Positions 7,834 to 16,699 of a DNA stretch of 64,000 nucleotides are shown in pieces. This DNA is from Cohnella baijiui. GTDB taxonomy: Bacteria > Bacillota > Bacilli > Paenibacillales > Paenibacillaceae. Position numbers and translations under genes: made by a program. Location of the stretch: NCBI RefSeq assembly GCF_020731285.1, contig NZ_JAJFOW010000030.1:21802-85801 (forward strand), in the 5' to 3' direction. Each line of letters starts with the position of its first letter. The first letter of the stretch is position 1. A model generated the notes under the pieces. That model was not told the DNA's origin. It saw only the letters and a program-made list of their open reading frames with translations, and made no database searches.

Positions 7834-9090
7834 TTACCCGCTCGCCATCCCGTGCTCCTGCGGCCGGCCGAGCAGGTAGCCTTGGCCGAGATCGGTCCCG
7901 AGCGAGCGGACGAGGCGCAGCTCCTCCGGTCGCTCGATGCCCTCGGCCACCGTCTTGATGTTCATCCGCTTCGCGAAACGCACGAACGTCCGCAGCATTT
8001 GCTTTTTCATCTCGTCCCGATCGGCATCCTGCACAAGCGACTTGTCGATCTTGATATAGTCGGGGCGAAGCTCGACAATCGACTGGAGCGACGAATACCC
8101 CGCCCCGGCATCGTCGATCGCGATTTCGTATCCTTGGCCACGGTAGTGGCCAAGGATTTTTTTGGCTGCCGCAAAATCGTCGATCGAGCTGCGCTCCGTC
8201 AGCTCGAACACGACCTGCCCCGGGTGCAGTCCGCGCTGGCGCAGCCATTGCACCGTCTGACCCGAGACGAACCTGTCGTCGTTCATGATGCCCATCGTCA
8301 CGTTGATGAAAATCTTCTGCAGCGGATTCAGCGGCGGGCTGCTGCGGATTGCGGTTTCCCGCGCCAGCCGGTCCAGGGCGAAGGCGTAGCCCTCCCGCTC
8401 CGCGTAGCCGAACAAAGCCATCGGGTTCCCGAACCGGCTGCCGGCCGGACAGCGAGACAGCGCTTCGTAGCCAAACACGCGACGATCGCCGAGCCAGATA
8501 ATCGGCTGATAGACGCTGTAGAGGCTGCCGGCCCGCAGCAGCTCCTCCATCTCCTCCCGCAGCTCGGTCCGAGGCTGCTCCTGCAGGGATTGCCGGAGCT
8601 GTCCGGCCGCGTGGAATAGCGCCTCGTAGACGGCGTCCCGGCCGGATAATCCGTCTCTGTCGGACAAGGCCGCCACACCGAAGCCCCGGTCCTGCAGCCA
8701 AGCCCCGCCAGATCGGCCAGGCGTGCTGCCGCAATGCTCCGTCAGCAGGCGGCGCAGGCCGCGGGCGATGCCGGTCAAGTACTCGTGCGCCGGGACATGG
8801 CCGTCCGGCGGGATTTCTGCGCAGAGCCACAAGTGCGTGCCCAGGCGGTCTGCATATTCGAGCCGTTCGCTCGGACAAGCCCAAGCCAGCCAGGCGTTCC
8901 ATTCGGCGGGCGTTTCGCTCGCCGGGCCGGCCGATGCCTCACGGTCCGCGAGATCGATGGCGATAAAGCCGCACCCTCCCTCGCGCCGCGCGGATCCCTC
9001 CGGCGACTCGGCCATTCGCGCGCCGAAACGCGCGAAGTCCATGCCTTGCCAAGCTGCGGCCATCGGACGCTCTTCCCATCTGTCGTTCAT
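7834..9090 (-). CDS. EAL-domain cyclic-di-GMP phosphodiesterase
   Basis: About 418 residues, soluble. The N-terminal 170 residues are uncharacterised. The EAL domain (about 175-415) keeps the expected catalytic set: YEAL, Asn in FINVTMG, Glu in FELTERSS, the Asp pair in IDDAGAGYSS, Lys in YIKIDKSL, and Glu in VAEGIER. Active hydrolysis of c-di-GMP is therefore likely. Consecutive starts are possible; ATG 9090 has GGAG six bases upstream, with ATG 9093 and GTG 9105 as alternatives. It faces the secreted stalk protein tail to tail with a 22-bp gap and lies 68 bp downstream of a second c-di-GMP gene on the same strand. Confidence 0.85.
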   Translation of the reverse strand: MNDRWEERPMAAAWQGMDFARFGARMAESPEGSARREGGCGFIAIDLADREASAGPASETPAEWNAWLAWACPSERLEYADRLGTHLWLCAEIPPDGHVPAHEYLTGIARGLRRLLTEHCGSTPGRSGGAWLQDRGFGVAALSDRDGLSGRDAVYEALFHAAGQLRQSLQEQPRTELREEMEELLRAGSLYSVYQPIIWLGDRRVFGYEALSRCPAGSRFGNPMALFGYAEREGYAFALDRLARETAIRSSPPLNPLQKIFINVTMGIMNDDRFVSGQTVQWLRQRGLHPGQVVFELTERSSIDDFAAAKKILGHYRGQGYEIAIDDAGAGYSSLQSIVELRPDYIKIDKSLVQDADRDEMKKQMLRTFVRFAKRMNIKTVAEGIERPEELRLVRSLGTDLGQGYLLGRPQEHGMASG

Positions 9091-9158
9091 CATATGCTCC
9101 GCCACCGTTCCGCACCATGTTGATTCAATTCTCTATGTGATTGCCGAAAGATCGTCCG

Positions 9159-11036
9159 CTACACCGATTCCCAAGCGAGGGAATGTCCGCTCTGCCGCTT
9201 GGCCTCTTTCTTCAGCAGCGCCGCCCGTTCAGACAGCCGCTCCGGCGTCCAGCCCTCCGTCCGTTCGCAGGCGAGCAAAGCCAGCGACAGGCAGACGCCG
9301 TCGCTGTCCACCACCCGTCCCTCCCGGTCCACGACGGGTCCGGCATCCGGGTCGGCATAGGCGCCGATCCCTTGGGCGAAGCGCTCGAGCAGCCCGCGCG
9401 CGAGGGCGGCCGGATCGGGCGAAGTCAGGACAACGATAAAGTCGTCTCCGCCGATATGGCCGACGAAGCTCCCGTCCGGCGCGGCCTCCCGGACGTAGGA
9501 GGCGATCGTTTCGCCGGCGTATCGGATGACGTCGTCGCCCCGGTGGAAGCCGAAGCGGTCGTTGAACCATTTGAAATGGTCCAGATCCGCGTACAGCACC
9601 GCGAACGGCCGTCCCTCCGCGACGCGGCGCATCAGCTCCCGCCGGATCGGCTCGTTACCGGGCAGTCCCGTGAGCGGATTCGCCCATTGGGCGTCGGCCA
9701 TGCGGGCATGGGTGACCCATTCGAGCAGCGCCCGGATCGAGGCGATGCCCGCGACGCGCCCTTCCCGGGTAACGATGACGGCGTCATACAGCTTGTCGGG
9801 CTCCCGGGACATTGCCATCTGGGACACCTGGTCGATCGGCGTCGATTCGTCCGCGATCATCGGCTGCATATCCATGATCTTGCCGACCGGGCGGTTCCAG
9901 TACAACGGGAGGCCGAACTGGCCGGACAACAGTTGATGGAGCTTGTCCTTCATGAGGAGGCCGACCGGGCGTCCCTCCTCCGCGATGATAAAGCCGTGCG
10001 CCTCGCGCTGGTACTCGAAATGGCGGGCGATCTCGGCCACCGGCGTCTCGCTGCGGAACGTCTCGACGGACAGCGTCAAATCCGACAGCGTTCCCGCCGC
10101 GCCCCGGTAGCGTCGGCTGACCTCCTGCCGGATCTGCGCCGCGACGTCGGCCGGGATCGTGCCCGGAGCGGCGCGCGCGTCGCCGATCCAGCGGCCGCGG
10201 CCGTAGCCGACGCCGGCCGCGACGAGCGGCGCGAGTTGCGCCTCGTCCGAGATGCCGTTCACGATCAGGACGATTTGCTCTTTGCGCGCGAGCGCCGTGA
10301 TCGCGCCCAGCAGACTCTCGTCCACGGCGCGGCTCGCCAGGGCGGCGCCCGCCGAGACGCGTTCGTCCGGCGGGGACGAAGCGCCGTCGTCCGACGCGAT
10401 CCAGCCGCCCTCCAACTGCGCGTAATCCGGCCGCAGCAGCGTCATTCGGCGCAGCGACTCCCGCTCCGGCTCGATGCCCGAGAGCGAGATGCGGAAGCCC
10501 TGGAGCCGGTAATGCCGCATCGCCGCCCGCAGCGTCTCCATTTCCCCGAAGGAGCGGCAGCTGAACTGGAGCACGACGTGCTCGGGCCGAAGCCCCGCAG
10601 CCTCGATCCGGCGCAGCGTAGATCCGGGAGCGATGCCGGCCTCGTTCACGATGCCCGCCGGCACCGGCAGGAACAGCTTCGTCCCTCCCCGTCCGGACGG
10701 CAGTCCCCGGATCGCCGCTTCGCGGAACCGCCGATCGCACGCATAGAGCGCGCCGTCCGCCTCCGCGGCCGCGAAAAACGCCTCCGCCGGCCATTTCGTC
10801 CCCGTATCCTTGCGGTAAGGCACCGCTTCGTATCCGTATGTAGAGCCGTCGAGCAGCGACACGATCGGCGCGTAACGCGCCTCGGCCTCCGCCCACATCT
10901 TCGCTTTCTCCTCGTCGGGGGCCCGCGCGAGCGCGATGTCCGCCGAACGCGCGCTCCTCGCCGCGTCCGGCGGCTTCTTCTTATCGGGTGCAGCTTCGTT
11001 CAACCGGGCGCGCCGCCCGCGGATGTCGCTATCCAT
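9159..11036 (-). CDS. Degenerate EAL - CBS-like - GGDEF regulatory protein
   Basis: A 625-residue soluble protein with three modules. The EAL region (about 50-290) is degenerate: EAL reads EAV, and the metal-binding DDFG and KxD positions are lost (SLSGIEPE, YAQLEGG). It probably binds rather than hydrolyses c-di-GMP. A CBS-like pair follows (about 318-440) and then a GGDEF domain (about 450-610) with HIGGDDFIVVL, one conservative change from GGDEF, so cyclase activity is possible. ATG 11036 is chosen for the GGAGG upstream. The CBS part is clearly related to that of the protein at 16700-17956. A PHO box lies 92-119 bp upstream. Confidence 0.8.
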   Translation of the reverse strand: MDSDIRGRRARLNEAAPDKKKPPDAARSARSADIALARAPDEEKAKMWAEAEARYAPIVSLLDGSTYGYEAVPYRKDTGTKWPAEAFFAAAEADGALYACDRRFREAAIRGLPSGRGGTKLFLPVPAGIVNEAGIAPGSTLRRIEAAGLRPEHVVLQFSCRSFGEMETLRAAMRHYRLQGFRISLSGIEPERESLRRMTLLRPDYAQLEGGWIASDDGASSPPDERVSAGAALASRAVDESLLGAITALARKEQIVLIVNGISDEAQLAPLVAAGVGYGRGRWIGDARAAPGTIPADVAAQIRQEVSRRYRGAAGTLSDLTLSVETFRSETPVAEIARHFEYQREAHGFIIAEEGRPVGLLMKDKLHQLLSGQFGLPLYWNRPVGKIMDMQPMIADESTPIDQVSQMAMSREPDKLYDAVIVTREGRVAGIASIRALLEWVTHARMADAQWANPLTGLPGNEPIRRELMRRVAEGRPFAVLYADLDHFKWFNDRFGFHRGDDVIRYAGETIASYVREAAPDGSFVGHIGGDDFIVVLTSPDPAALARGLLERFAQGIGAYADPDAGPVVDREGRVVDSDGVCLSLALLACERTEGWTPERLSERAALLKKEAKRQSGHSLAWESV

Positions 11037-11127
11037 CGTCCCGCCTCCGATCGACGTTCCGCTCCTACGAAGGTATTGGACCAATCGTCCTAGTTGTCTT
11101 AAACGTAGCACGTCCGTATCTGTACAA

Positions 11128-11155
11128 GTTTTTCGCCATGTTAACGCAGTGTCAA
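11128..11155 (-). promoter_or_regulatory. PHO box upstream of the EAL-CBS-GGDEF gene
   Basis: Read on the minus strand: TTGACA-N5-TTAACA-N5-AAAAAC, with 11-bp periodicity. The spacer CTGCG between the first two repeats nearly matches that of the pstS box (TTGCG). It lies after the phoU terminator, so it would drive the c-di-GMP gene independently. Two repeats are good and the third is weak. Confidence 0.5.
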
Positions 11156-11175
11156 TTTCCGGCCGACATAACGAA

Positions 11176-11195
11176 AAGGCCCCGCGTGGGGCCTT
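11176..11195 (-). terminator. Terminator of the pst-phoU operon
   Basis: AAGGCCCC and GGGGCCTT form a perfect 8-bp stem with a 4-base loop, 28 bp beyond the phoU stop. A short T run follows on the minus strand. Confidence 0.7.
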
Positions 11196-11222
11196 CTTGG
11201 CGTGGATAGCGAAACGATGAAG

Positions 11223-11882
11223 CTACTGATTCAGATCCGGCCGTTTGCCGATCACGAGGTAGACGACGTTTTCCCCGATATTGGTCGCATGATCCGCGAT
11301 CCGCTCGATATAGCGGCCGACGAAGCACAGATACATCGCTTGCCCGACCGTTTTCGGATTTTCCGCCATCAGGGAGAACAGCTCCCGCAAAATTTGCGAG
11401 TACAGCGCGTCGACTTGATCGTCGTCCTTGGCCATCTTGTAGGCGAGGTCGACGTTCTCGTCTATATAGGATCGGATCGACTCCTGGATCATGACGCGCA
11501 CCATGTCCGACATGCGCGGCAGATCGAGCAGAGGCTTGACCAGCGTCTGGCCCTCGAGGCGCAGCACGACCTTGGCGATGTCCACCGACAGATCGCCCAT
11601 TCGCTCGAGATCCGACGAGATCTTGAACGCGATCAGAATCCGCCGCAGATCCTTCGCGACCGGCTGCTGCGTCGCGATCAGCTTGGCGCCGAGATCCGCA
11701 ATCTTCTCTTCGATTTGATTCAGCTTCGGGTCTTCCTTGACGATCGCGCGGGCGCGTTCTACGTCGAGGGTGGCTAGCGCCTCCATCGACTCGGCAAGCG
11801 CGCGCTCCACGTGATTGCCCATTTCCACCAGCATTTGCTGCAGCTGCTCCAAGCCAATATCGAACTCCTTGCGAACGACCAT
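11223..11882 (-). CDS. phoU: Phosphate signalling protein PhoU
   Basis: A 219-residue all-helical cytoplasmic protein. Two tandem three-helix repeats are visible, with the metal-binding patterns DLERMGDLSVDIAK (about residue 82) and IERIADHATNIGENV (about residue 185) that define PhoU. It regulates the Pst transporter and represses PhoR signalling when phosphate is ample. It is the last gene of the pst operon, beginning 126 bp after the second PstB gene. The ATG at 11882 is used because AAGGGGG lies about 10 bp upstream; the longer frame lacks a Shine-Dalgarno. Confidence 0.93.
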   Translation of the reverse strand: MVVRKEFDIGLEQLQQMLVEMGNHVERALAESMEALATLDVERARAIVKEDPKLNQIEEKIADLGAKLIATQQPVAKDLRRILIAFKISSDLERMGDLSVDIAKVVLRLEGQTLVKPLLDLPRMSDMVRVMIQESIRSYIDENVDLAYKMAKDDDQVDALYSQILRELFSLMAENPKTVGQAMYLCFVGRYIERIADHATNIGENVVYLVIGKRPDLNQ

Positions 11883-12008
11883 TTGTCCGCGTCCCCCTTG
11901 TCTCATCCTCATGTCGGCCAGCATCCGGCCGTGTCCTGCCGTCCAATCGCAACAAGCGATTGTCCGTTTTCATCACACGCACGCCTTCCGGGATGCGGCT
12001 CCGCCGAC

Positions 12009-12758
12009 TTATCCGAACCGGCCCGAAATATAGTCCTCCGTCCGCTGGTCGACCGGCGAGCGGAACAGCGCCTCCGTATCCGACGCTTCCACCACTTCCC
12101 CGTTCAGGAAAAAGACCGTCCGGTCGGAAATCCGCGCCGCCTGGTGCATGTTGTGCGTTACCATGACGATCGTGTATTTTTCCCGCAGCTCGCGGGTCAG
12201 CTCCTCGATCTTCGTCGTCGAGATCGGATCGAGCGCCGACGTCGACTCGTCCATGAGCAAAATTTCCGGCTCCACGGCGAGCGCCCGCGCGATGCACAGC
12301 CGCTGCTGCTGGCCGCCCGACAGGCTCCAGGCCGATTTCTTCAGCACGTCCTTGACCTCTTGCCAGAGAGACGCCGAACGCAGGCTCCGCTCGACGATCC
12401 CGTCCAGCTCCGCCTTCTTCGTCACGCCGTGCAGACGCGGGCCGTACGCCACGTTGTCGTAGATCGACTTGGGGAACGGGTTCGGCTGCTGAAACACCAT
12501 GCCCACGCGCTTGCGCAAAAATTCGACTTCCGTCTCGGAACCGTAAATGTTCCGCCCCTGGATCGTCACTTCCCCTTCGATCCGCACGCCGGGGATCGTG
12601 TCGTTCATCCGGTTCAGCGTCCGAAGCAGCGTGGACTTGCCGCAGCCGGACGGGCCGATGAAAGCCGTGACGCGGTTTTCGGGGATCGACAGGTTCACGT
12701 TTTTCAGCGCATGGAAGGCGCTATAGTAGAGCTGAAGCCGTTCTATCTCGATGATCAT
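12009..12758 (-). CDS. pstB: Phosphate ABC transporter ATP-binding protein PstB (second copy)
   Basis: A 249-residue ABC ATPase of the high-affinity phosphate importer. Walker A is GPSGCGKST, the signature LSGGQQQRLCIARA, and Walker B ILLMDES (Ser replaces the usual Pro after DE, without touching the catalytic Glu). The C-terminus EDYISGRFG is the PstB hallmark. The ATG at 12758 follows GAGGAGG. It is one of two adjacent pstB genes, as in B. subtilis (pstBA and pstBB), 25 bp after the other copy. The two copies may respond to different conditions, but nothing in the sequence shows how. Confidence 0.93.
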   Translation of the reverse strand: MIIEIERLQLYYSAFHALKNVNLSIPENRVTAFIGPSGCGKSTLLRTLNRMNDTIPGVRIEGEVTIQGRNIYGSETEVEFLRKRVGMVFQQPNPFPKSIYDNVAYGPRLHGVTKKAELDGIVERSLRSASLWQEVKDVLKKSAWSLSGGQQQRLCIARALAVEPEILLMDESTSALDPISTTKIEELTRELREKYTIVMVTHNMHQAARISDRTVFFLNGEVVEASDTEALFRSPVDQRTEDYISGRFG

Positions 12759-12783
12759 TGCGATTCCTCCTCGCGCGCGGGCC

Positions 12784-13554
12784 TCAGCCGAACCGGCCGG
12801 AGATGTAGTCGTCCGTCGACTTGCGCGACGGGTTCGTAAAGATCGTGCGGGTATCGTCGTATTCGACCAGATCGCCAAGGAAGAAGAACGCCGTCCGGTC
12901 GGACACGCGAGCGGCCTGGTGCATGTTGTGGGTGACGATGACGATCGTGTATTCCTTTTTGAGTTCCGCGATCAGTTCTTCGATCTTGGCCGTCGAGACC
13001 GGATCGAGCGCCGAAGCCGGTTCATCCATGAGCAGAATGCTCGGGCGCACCGCGACCGAACGGGCGATGCACAGACGCTGCTGCTGTCCGCCGGACAGCG
13101 CGAGCGCCGACTGGTTCAGCCGGTCCTTGACCTCGTCCCACAGCGCCGTCTTGCGGAGCGCCTGCTCCACGATGGCGTCGAGCGCTTTTTTGTCCTTGAT
13201 CCCGTGATAACGCGCGCCGAATGCGATATTTTCGTAGATCGACTTGTGAAACGGGTTCGGCCGCTGCCACACCATGCCGATCTGCTGACGCAGCTGTACG
13301 ACATCGGTGCGCGGGTCGCAGATGTTCTGGTCGTTGATCCATACTTCGCCTTCGATGCGGGCGCCGGGGATCAGATCGTTCATCCGGTTGAGCGACCGGA
13401 GAAACGTCGATTTGCCGCAGCCCGAAGGTCCGATCAAGGCGACGACCTCCCGGTCCGGAAATTCCATGCCGATCTTTTTGACCGCCTGCTTCTCGCCGTA
13501 GTAGACCGACAGATCCTTCGTATAAAACGCGGCGCGGGTCGCTACTGTGCTCAT
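12784..13554 (-). CDS. pstB: Phosphate ABC transporter ATP-binding protein PstB (first copy)
   Basis: A 256-residue ABC ATPase with Walker A GPSGCGKST, signature ALSGGQQQRLCIARS, Walker B ILLMDEP and the C-terminal TDDYISGRFG. It couples ATP hydrolysis to phosphate import through PstCA. It sits 13 bp after pstA and directly before a second pstB, so the operon supplies two ATPases. All catalytic motifs are intact, so neither copy looks decayed. Confidence 0.93.
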   Translation of the reverse strand: MSTVATRAAFYTKDLSVYYGEKQAVKKIGMEFPDREVVALIGPSGCGKSTFLRSLNRMNDLIPGARIEGEVWINDQNICDPRTDVVQLRQQIGMVWQRPNPFHKSIYENIAFGARYHGIKDKKALDAIVEQALRKTALWDEVKDRLNQSALALSGGQQQRLCIARSVAVRPSILLMDEPASALDPVSTAKIEELIAELKKEYTIVIVTHNMHQAARVSDRTAFFFLGDLVEYDDTRTIFTNPSRKSTDDYISGRFG

Positions 13555-13567
13555 GCTATCGTCCTCC

Positions 13568-14455
13568 CTACTTGCTAGCCGTTAATTTGCGGTACAGGAC
13601 GCGGCCAAGCCAGCGGGCGCCCAGGTTGAAGATCAGCACGGTAATGACGAGAACGGCGGATGCGCCAGCCGCGATCTGCGCGGCGTCGGGCGCGAGCCCT
13701 TCGCTGTTGATCTTCCAGATGTGAACCGCAAGCGTCTCCGCCGGCCGGAACGGATTGAGCGGCGACGTGTGATGCAGTGGATTCCAGTCGGAAAAGTCGA
13801 GGCGCGGCGAGCTCATGCCCGCCGTGAAGAGCAGCGCCGCCGCTTCGCCGAAGACGCGGCCCGCGGCGAGGATCGTCCCCGTCACGATGGACGGGATGGC
13901 GACCGGCAGCAGAACGGACGTGATCGTCCGCCAGCGGGAAAGGCCGAGGGCGAGTCCCGCTTCCTTCTGCTCCCGCGGCACGCTGCGCAGCGACTGCTCG
14001 GTGATCCGCACCATGAGCGGCAGGTTGAACACCGTCAGCGCAAGCGCGCCGGAGAACAACGAGAAGCCGAGGCCGAACATGTTCACGATGACGAGCAATC
14101 CGAACAGGCCGACGACGATGGACGGAAACGAGGACAGCACTTCCACGATCAGGCGGATAAACGCGGTCAGCCGGTTCGGCTTGGCGTATTCGCTCATATA
14201 GATACCGGCGCCGAGGCCGAGCGGGATCGTAATGATCATCGTCAACACGAGCAGGAACAACGAGTTGAACAGCTGCGGGCCGATGCCGCCGCCCGCCTTG
14301 ATCGTCTGCGGCGGGGAGAGCAGGAAGTCCAGGCTGATGTGCCGCAGGCCGCGCACGAGCAAGTACCCGAGCAATCCCGCGAGCACCGCGATGATGAGAA
14401 CCGCTACGCCGACGATGACGCCGGTCATGATGCGGTCGACCGTTTTGGCTTTCAC
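13568..14455 (-). CDS. pstA: Phosphate ABC transporter permease PstA
   Basis: A 295-residue permease with six predicted helices and the ABC-2-type coupling loop EQSLRSVPREQKEAGLALG. It forms the membrane channel with PstC. The start is taken as GTG 14455: it overlaps the pstC stop (GTGA) and has GAGGAGG at the right distance, whereas an upstream in-frame ATG lies deep inside pstC. The C-terminus YRKLTA is typical of PstA. Confidence 0.93.
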   Translation of the reverse strand: MKAKTVDRIMTGVIVGVAVLIIAVLAGLLGYLLVRGLRHISLDFLLSPPQTIKAGGGIGPQLFNSLFLLVLTMIITIPLGLGAGIYMSEYAKPNRLTAFIRLIVEVLSSFPSIVVGLFGLLVIVNMFGLGFSLFSGALALTVFNLPLMVRITEQSLRSVPREQKEAGLALGLSRWRTITSVLLPVAIPSIVTGTILAAGRVFGEAAALLFTAGMSSPRLDFSDWNPLHHTSPLNPFRPAETLAVHIWKINSEGLAPDAAQIAAGASAVLVITVLIFNLGARWLGRVLYRKLTASK

Positions 14456-15426
14456 GCGTGCTTCGACCTCCTCTCCAGCATGCGGACGATAAAGACGAAC
14501 AGGAACGTCATCAGAAGCAGGATCAGCGCCAGGCTCCACAGCGCGTTGTTATGCAGCGAACCCGTCGTCGTATTGCCCATCGACAACGTGATGATGCTGG
14601 TCAGCGTCGTCGCCGATTCGAACAGCGAATGCGGGATGTGCGGCGCGTTGCCGATGACCATCTGGACGGCGAGCGCTTCGCCGAACGCCCGGGCGATGCC
14701 GAGCACGACGCCGGTGAGAAGCGCGGGCAGCGTCGTCGGCAAAATGATGCGGGCGATCGTCTGCCAGCGAGTGGCGCCAAGCGCATAGGAGCCTTCCTTC
14801 AAGCCGGCGGGCAAGCTGCGCAGCGCGTCCGTCGCGATCGTCGTGATCGTCGGCAGTATCATGACGGACAGCACGATGGCTCCCGCCATGATGCCGACCC
14901 CTTGACCGGGAAAGGTATGGCGCAAAAAGGGCACGATAACCGAGAGACCCACGAAGCCGTAGACGACGGACGGGATGCCGGCAAGCAGCTCGATCGCAGG
15001 CTGCAGGATCGTTTTCCCGAGCTTCGGCATCATCTCGGTCATGAACAGCGCGGCACAGATGCCGAGCGGCGCCGCGATGATCGCCGCGAGCAGCGACGTC
15101 GAGAACGAGCCGAAGAGAAACGGCAGCGCGCCGAACATCGGATGGTCCGCTTCCGGTGCCCACTCCAGGCCGAAGAGCATTTCCTTGACGCTCACGCCCT
15201 GGGAAACGAACGGCGTCAACCCGCGCGAGGCGATGAAAACGACGATCGAGAAAATAATGACCACCAGCAGCAGGACGCACAGGTAGACGAAAGCCTGTCC
15301 CCGCCATTCCTCCAGGCGGTGCTTGGCGGCTTTGCCTGCCGGTTTCGGGGCGGGCGCGCCTGCCGTGGCAGGGGCGTTCCTCGGCGTAGCCGGATCGGCC
15401 GAAGGCCGGGTCTCTGGTAGATTCAT
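14452..15426 (-). CDS. pstC: Phosphate ABC transporter permease PstC
   Basis: A 324-residue permease. The N-terminal 40 residues are Pro/Ala/Lys-rich and cytoplasmic. Six membrane helices follow, with the coupling loop TDALRSLPAGLKEGSYALGATRWQ (motif in the middle). It pairs with PstA. It begins 155 bp after pstS, across a gap holding a strong hairpin, and overlaps pstA by 4 bp. Confidence 0.93.
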   Translation of the reverse strand: MNLPETRPSADPATPRNAPATAGAPAPKPAGKAAKHRLEEWRGQAFVYLCVLLLVVIIFSIVVFIASRGLTPFVSQGVSVKEMLFGLEWAPEADHPMFGALPFLFGSFSTSLLAAIIAAPLGICAALFMTEMMPKLGKTILQPAIELLAGIPSVVYGFVGLSVIVPFLRHTFPGQGVGIMAGAIVLSVMILPTITTIATDALRSLPAGLKEGSYALGATRWQTIARIILPTTLPALLTGVVLGIARAFGEALAVQMVIGNAPHIPHSLFESATTLTSIITLSMGNTTTGSLHNNALWSLALILLLMTFLFVFIVRMLERRSKHA

Positions 15427-15539
15427 GCAAGCCTCTCCTTTAACGGCAAGGAAGAGGCGCTACTGTGCGTTCGCCTCTCGCCGCTGATCGTAAGATCCGT
15501 GTTATGAAGATGGGTGAAAAACGCGTCCCGTCATGCCAA

Positions 15540-15568
15540 TTCCGAGCGCGGACGGACCGCGCTCGGAA
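15540..15568 (-). other. Intercistronic hairpin between pstS and pstC
   Basis: A perfect 12-bp stem (TTCCGAGCGCGG and its complement) with a 5-base loop lies 13 bp after the pstS stop. No U tract follows, so it looks like a processing or stability hairpin rather than a full terminator. Such elements commonly raise the amount of binding protein over permease. Confidence 0.6.
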
Positions 15569-15580
15569 CGGATGGTCGGC

Positions 15581-16519
15581 TTACTTGTTCGAAACCTTGC
15601 CTTCTACGTCGCGCGTTACTTGCATTTTGTTGATCGCGATGTAGCCCAGATCCGTTACGTCGCCGTTTTGTACTTCGTCGCTCAGCATATACTCGAGGAA
15701 CGCTTTGACCGCGCCTTCCGGCTCGCCCTTCGTGTACATGTGCTCGTAAGCCCAAACCGGATATTTGCCGGATGCGACGTTATCCGCATTCGCCTCTACG
15801 CCTTCGTATTGCACTGCCTTCACGGAGTCGTTCAGGTAGGACAGAGCCAGATAACCGATTGCGCCCGGGGTTTCGGAAACGAGCTTGCGAACCGTGCCGG
15901 ATGCGTCTTCTTGGATAGCGCCCGGCAGGTCTTGCGACTTCGTGCCGAGTGCGTACTTCTCGAACGTAGCGCGGGTACCGGAGCTTGCCGGACGGTTGAC
16001 CAGAACGATCTTTTCGTCTTTGCCGCCTACGTCTTTCCAGTTCGTGACTTTGCCGGTGAAGATGCTGACCAATTGGTCCTTCGTCAGGTTGTCGACGCCT
16101 ACGTCTTTGTTCGTGACGGCTGCCATCGCGACGACCGCGACTTGATGATCGACGAGCGACTTCGCCTTATCGGCGTCCGCGTCTTTCAGCTTCTCTTCCG
16201 CGAAGACGTCGGAGTTGCCGATTTGCACGGTGCCTTCCGCGACTTGGGAGAGGCCGGCGCCGCTGCCGCCGCCTTGTACTTGAATGGATACTTGATCGTT
16301 GGCGGCCATATATTTTTCGGAGACTTGTTGGACGAGCGGCTGCAGCGCGGTGGAGCCGCTGGCGATGAACGATCCGCTTACGCTTGCGCCGGCGTCGCTC
16401 GAACCGCTAGGGCTGGCGCTCGGGCTGGCGCCCGCGTTCCCGCCGTCGTTGTTCTTGCCGCAGGCGGCGAGGGTCAGAGCGAGCACAAACGTCATCAACA
16501 GTACGACCGATTTTTTCAT
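15581..16519 (-). CDS. pstS: Phosphate-binding lipoprotein PstS
   Basis: A 312-residue lipoprotein that captures phosphate outside the membrane for PstCAB. The signal peptide ends in the lipobox LTLAAC with Cys 20, followed by a Ser/Ala/Pro/Gly linker. Phosphate-contact motifs include IASGSTALQPL and NRPASSGTRATFE. The ATG at 16519 gives the standard Lys-Lys signal start; an upstream in-frame ATG would add ten charged residues. It is the first gene of the operon and lies 115 bp downstream of a three-repeat PHO box. Confidence 0.95.
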   Translation of the reverse strand: MKKSVVLLMTFVLALTLAACGKNNDGGNAGASPSASPSGSSDAGASVSGSFIASGSTALQPLVQQVSEKYMAANDQVSIQVQGGGSGAGLSQVAEGTVQIGNSDVFAEEKLKDADADKAKSLVDHQVAVVAMAAVTNKDVGVDNLTKDQLVSIFTGKVTNWKDVGGKDEKIVLVNRPASSGTRATFEKYALGTKSQDLPGAIQEDASGTVRKLVSETPGAIGYLALSYLNDSVKAVQYEGVEANADNVASGKYPVWAYEHMYTKGEPEGAVKAFLEYMLSDEVQNGDVTDLGYIAINKMQVTRDVEGKVSNK

Positions 16520-16633
16520 CTTGATGGTTTCCCCTTCCATTTCTTGCATTTGGTTTTGTTTTTCTTGTACTTGGCGACTCTAGCGACATGTCCCTTGCAC
16601 ATCTACGATTCTACTTCCCGTTCGTAAAAGACG

Positions 16634-16661
16634 TGTTTTCGTTTTGTTAACGCAATGTAAA
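16634..16661 (-). promoter_or_regulatory. PHO box upstream of pstS
   Basis: On the minus strand: TTTACA-N5-TTAACA-N5-AAAACA, three repeats at exact 11-bp intervals. This matches the known Bacillus PhoP binding pattern (TT(A/T/C)ACA repeats separated by about 5 bp) in the orientation of pstS. Confidence 0.8.
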
Positions 16662-16699
16662 ATATCGCGCATTTTAACATTAACCTTCGACGATGGCGG

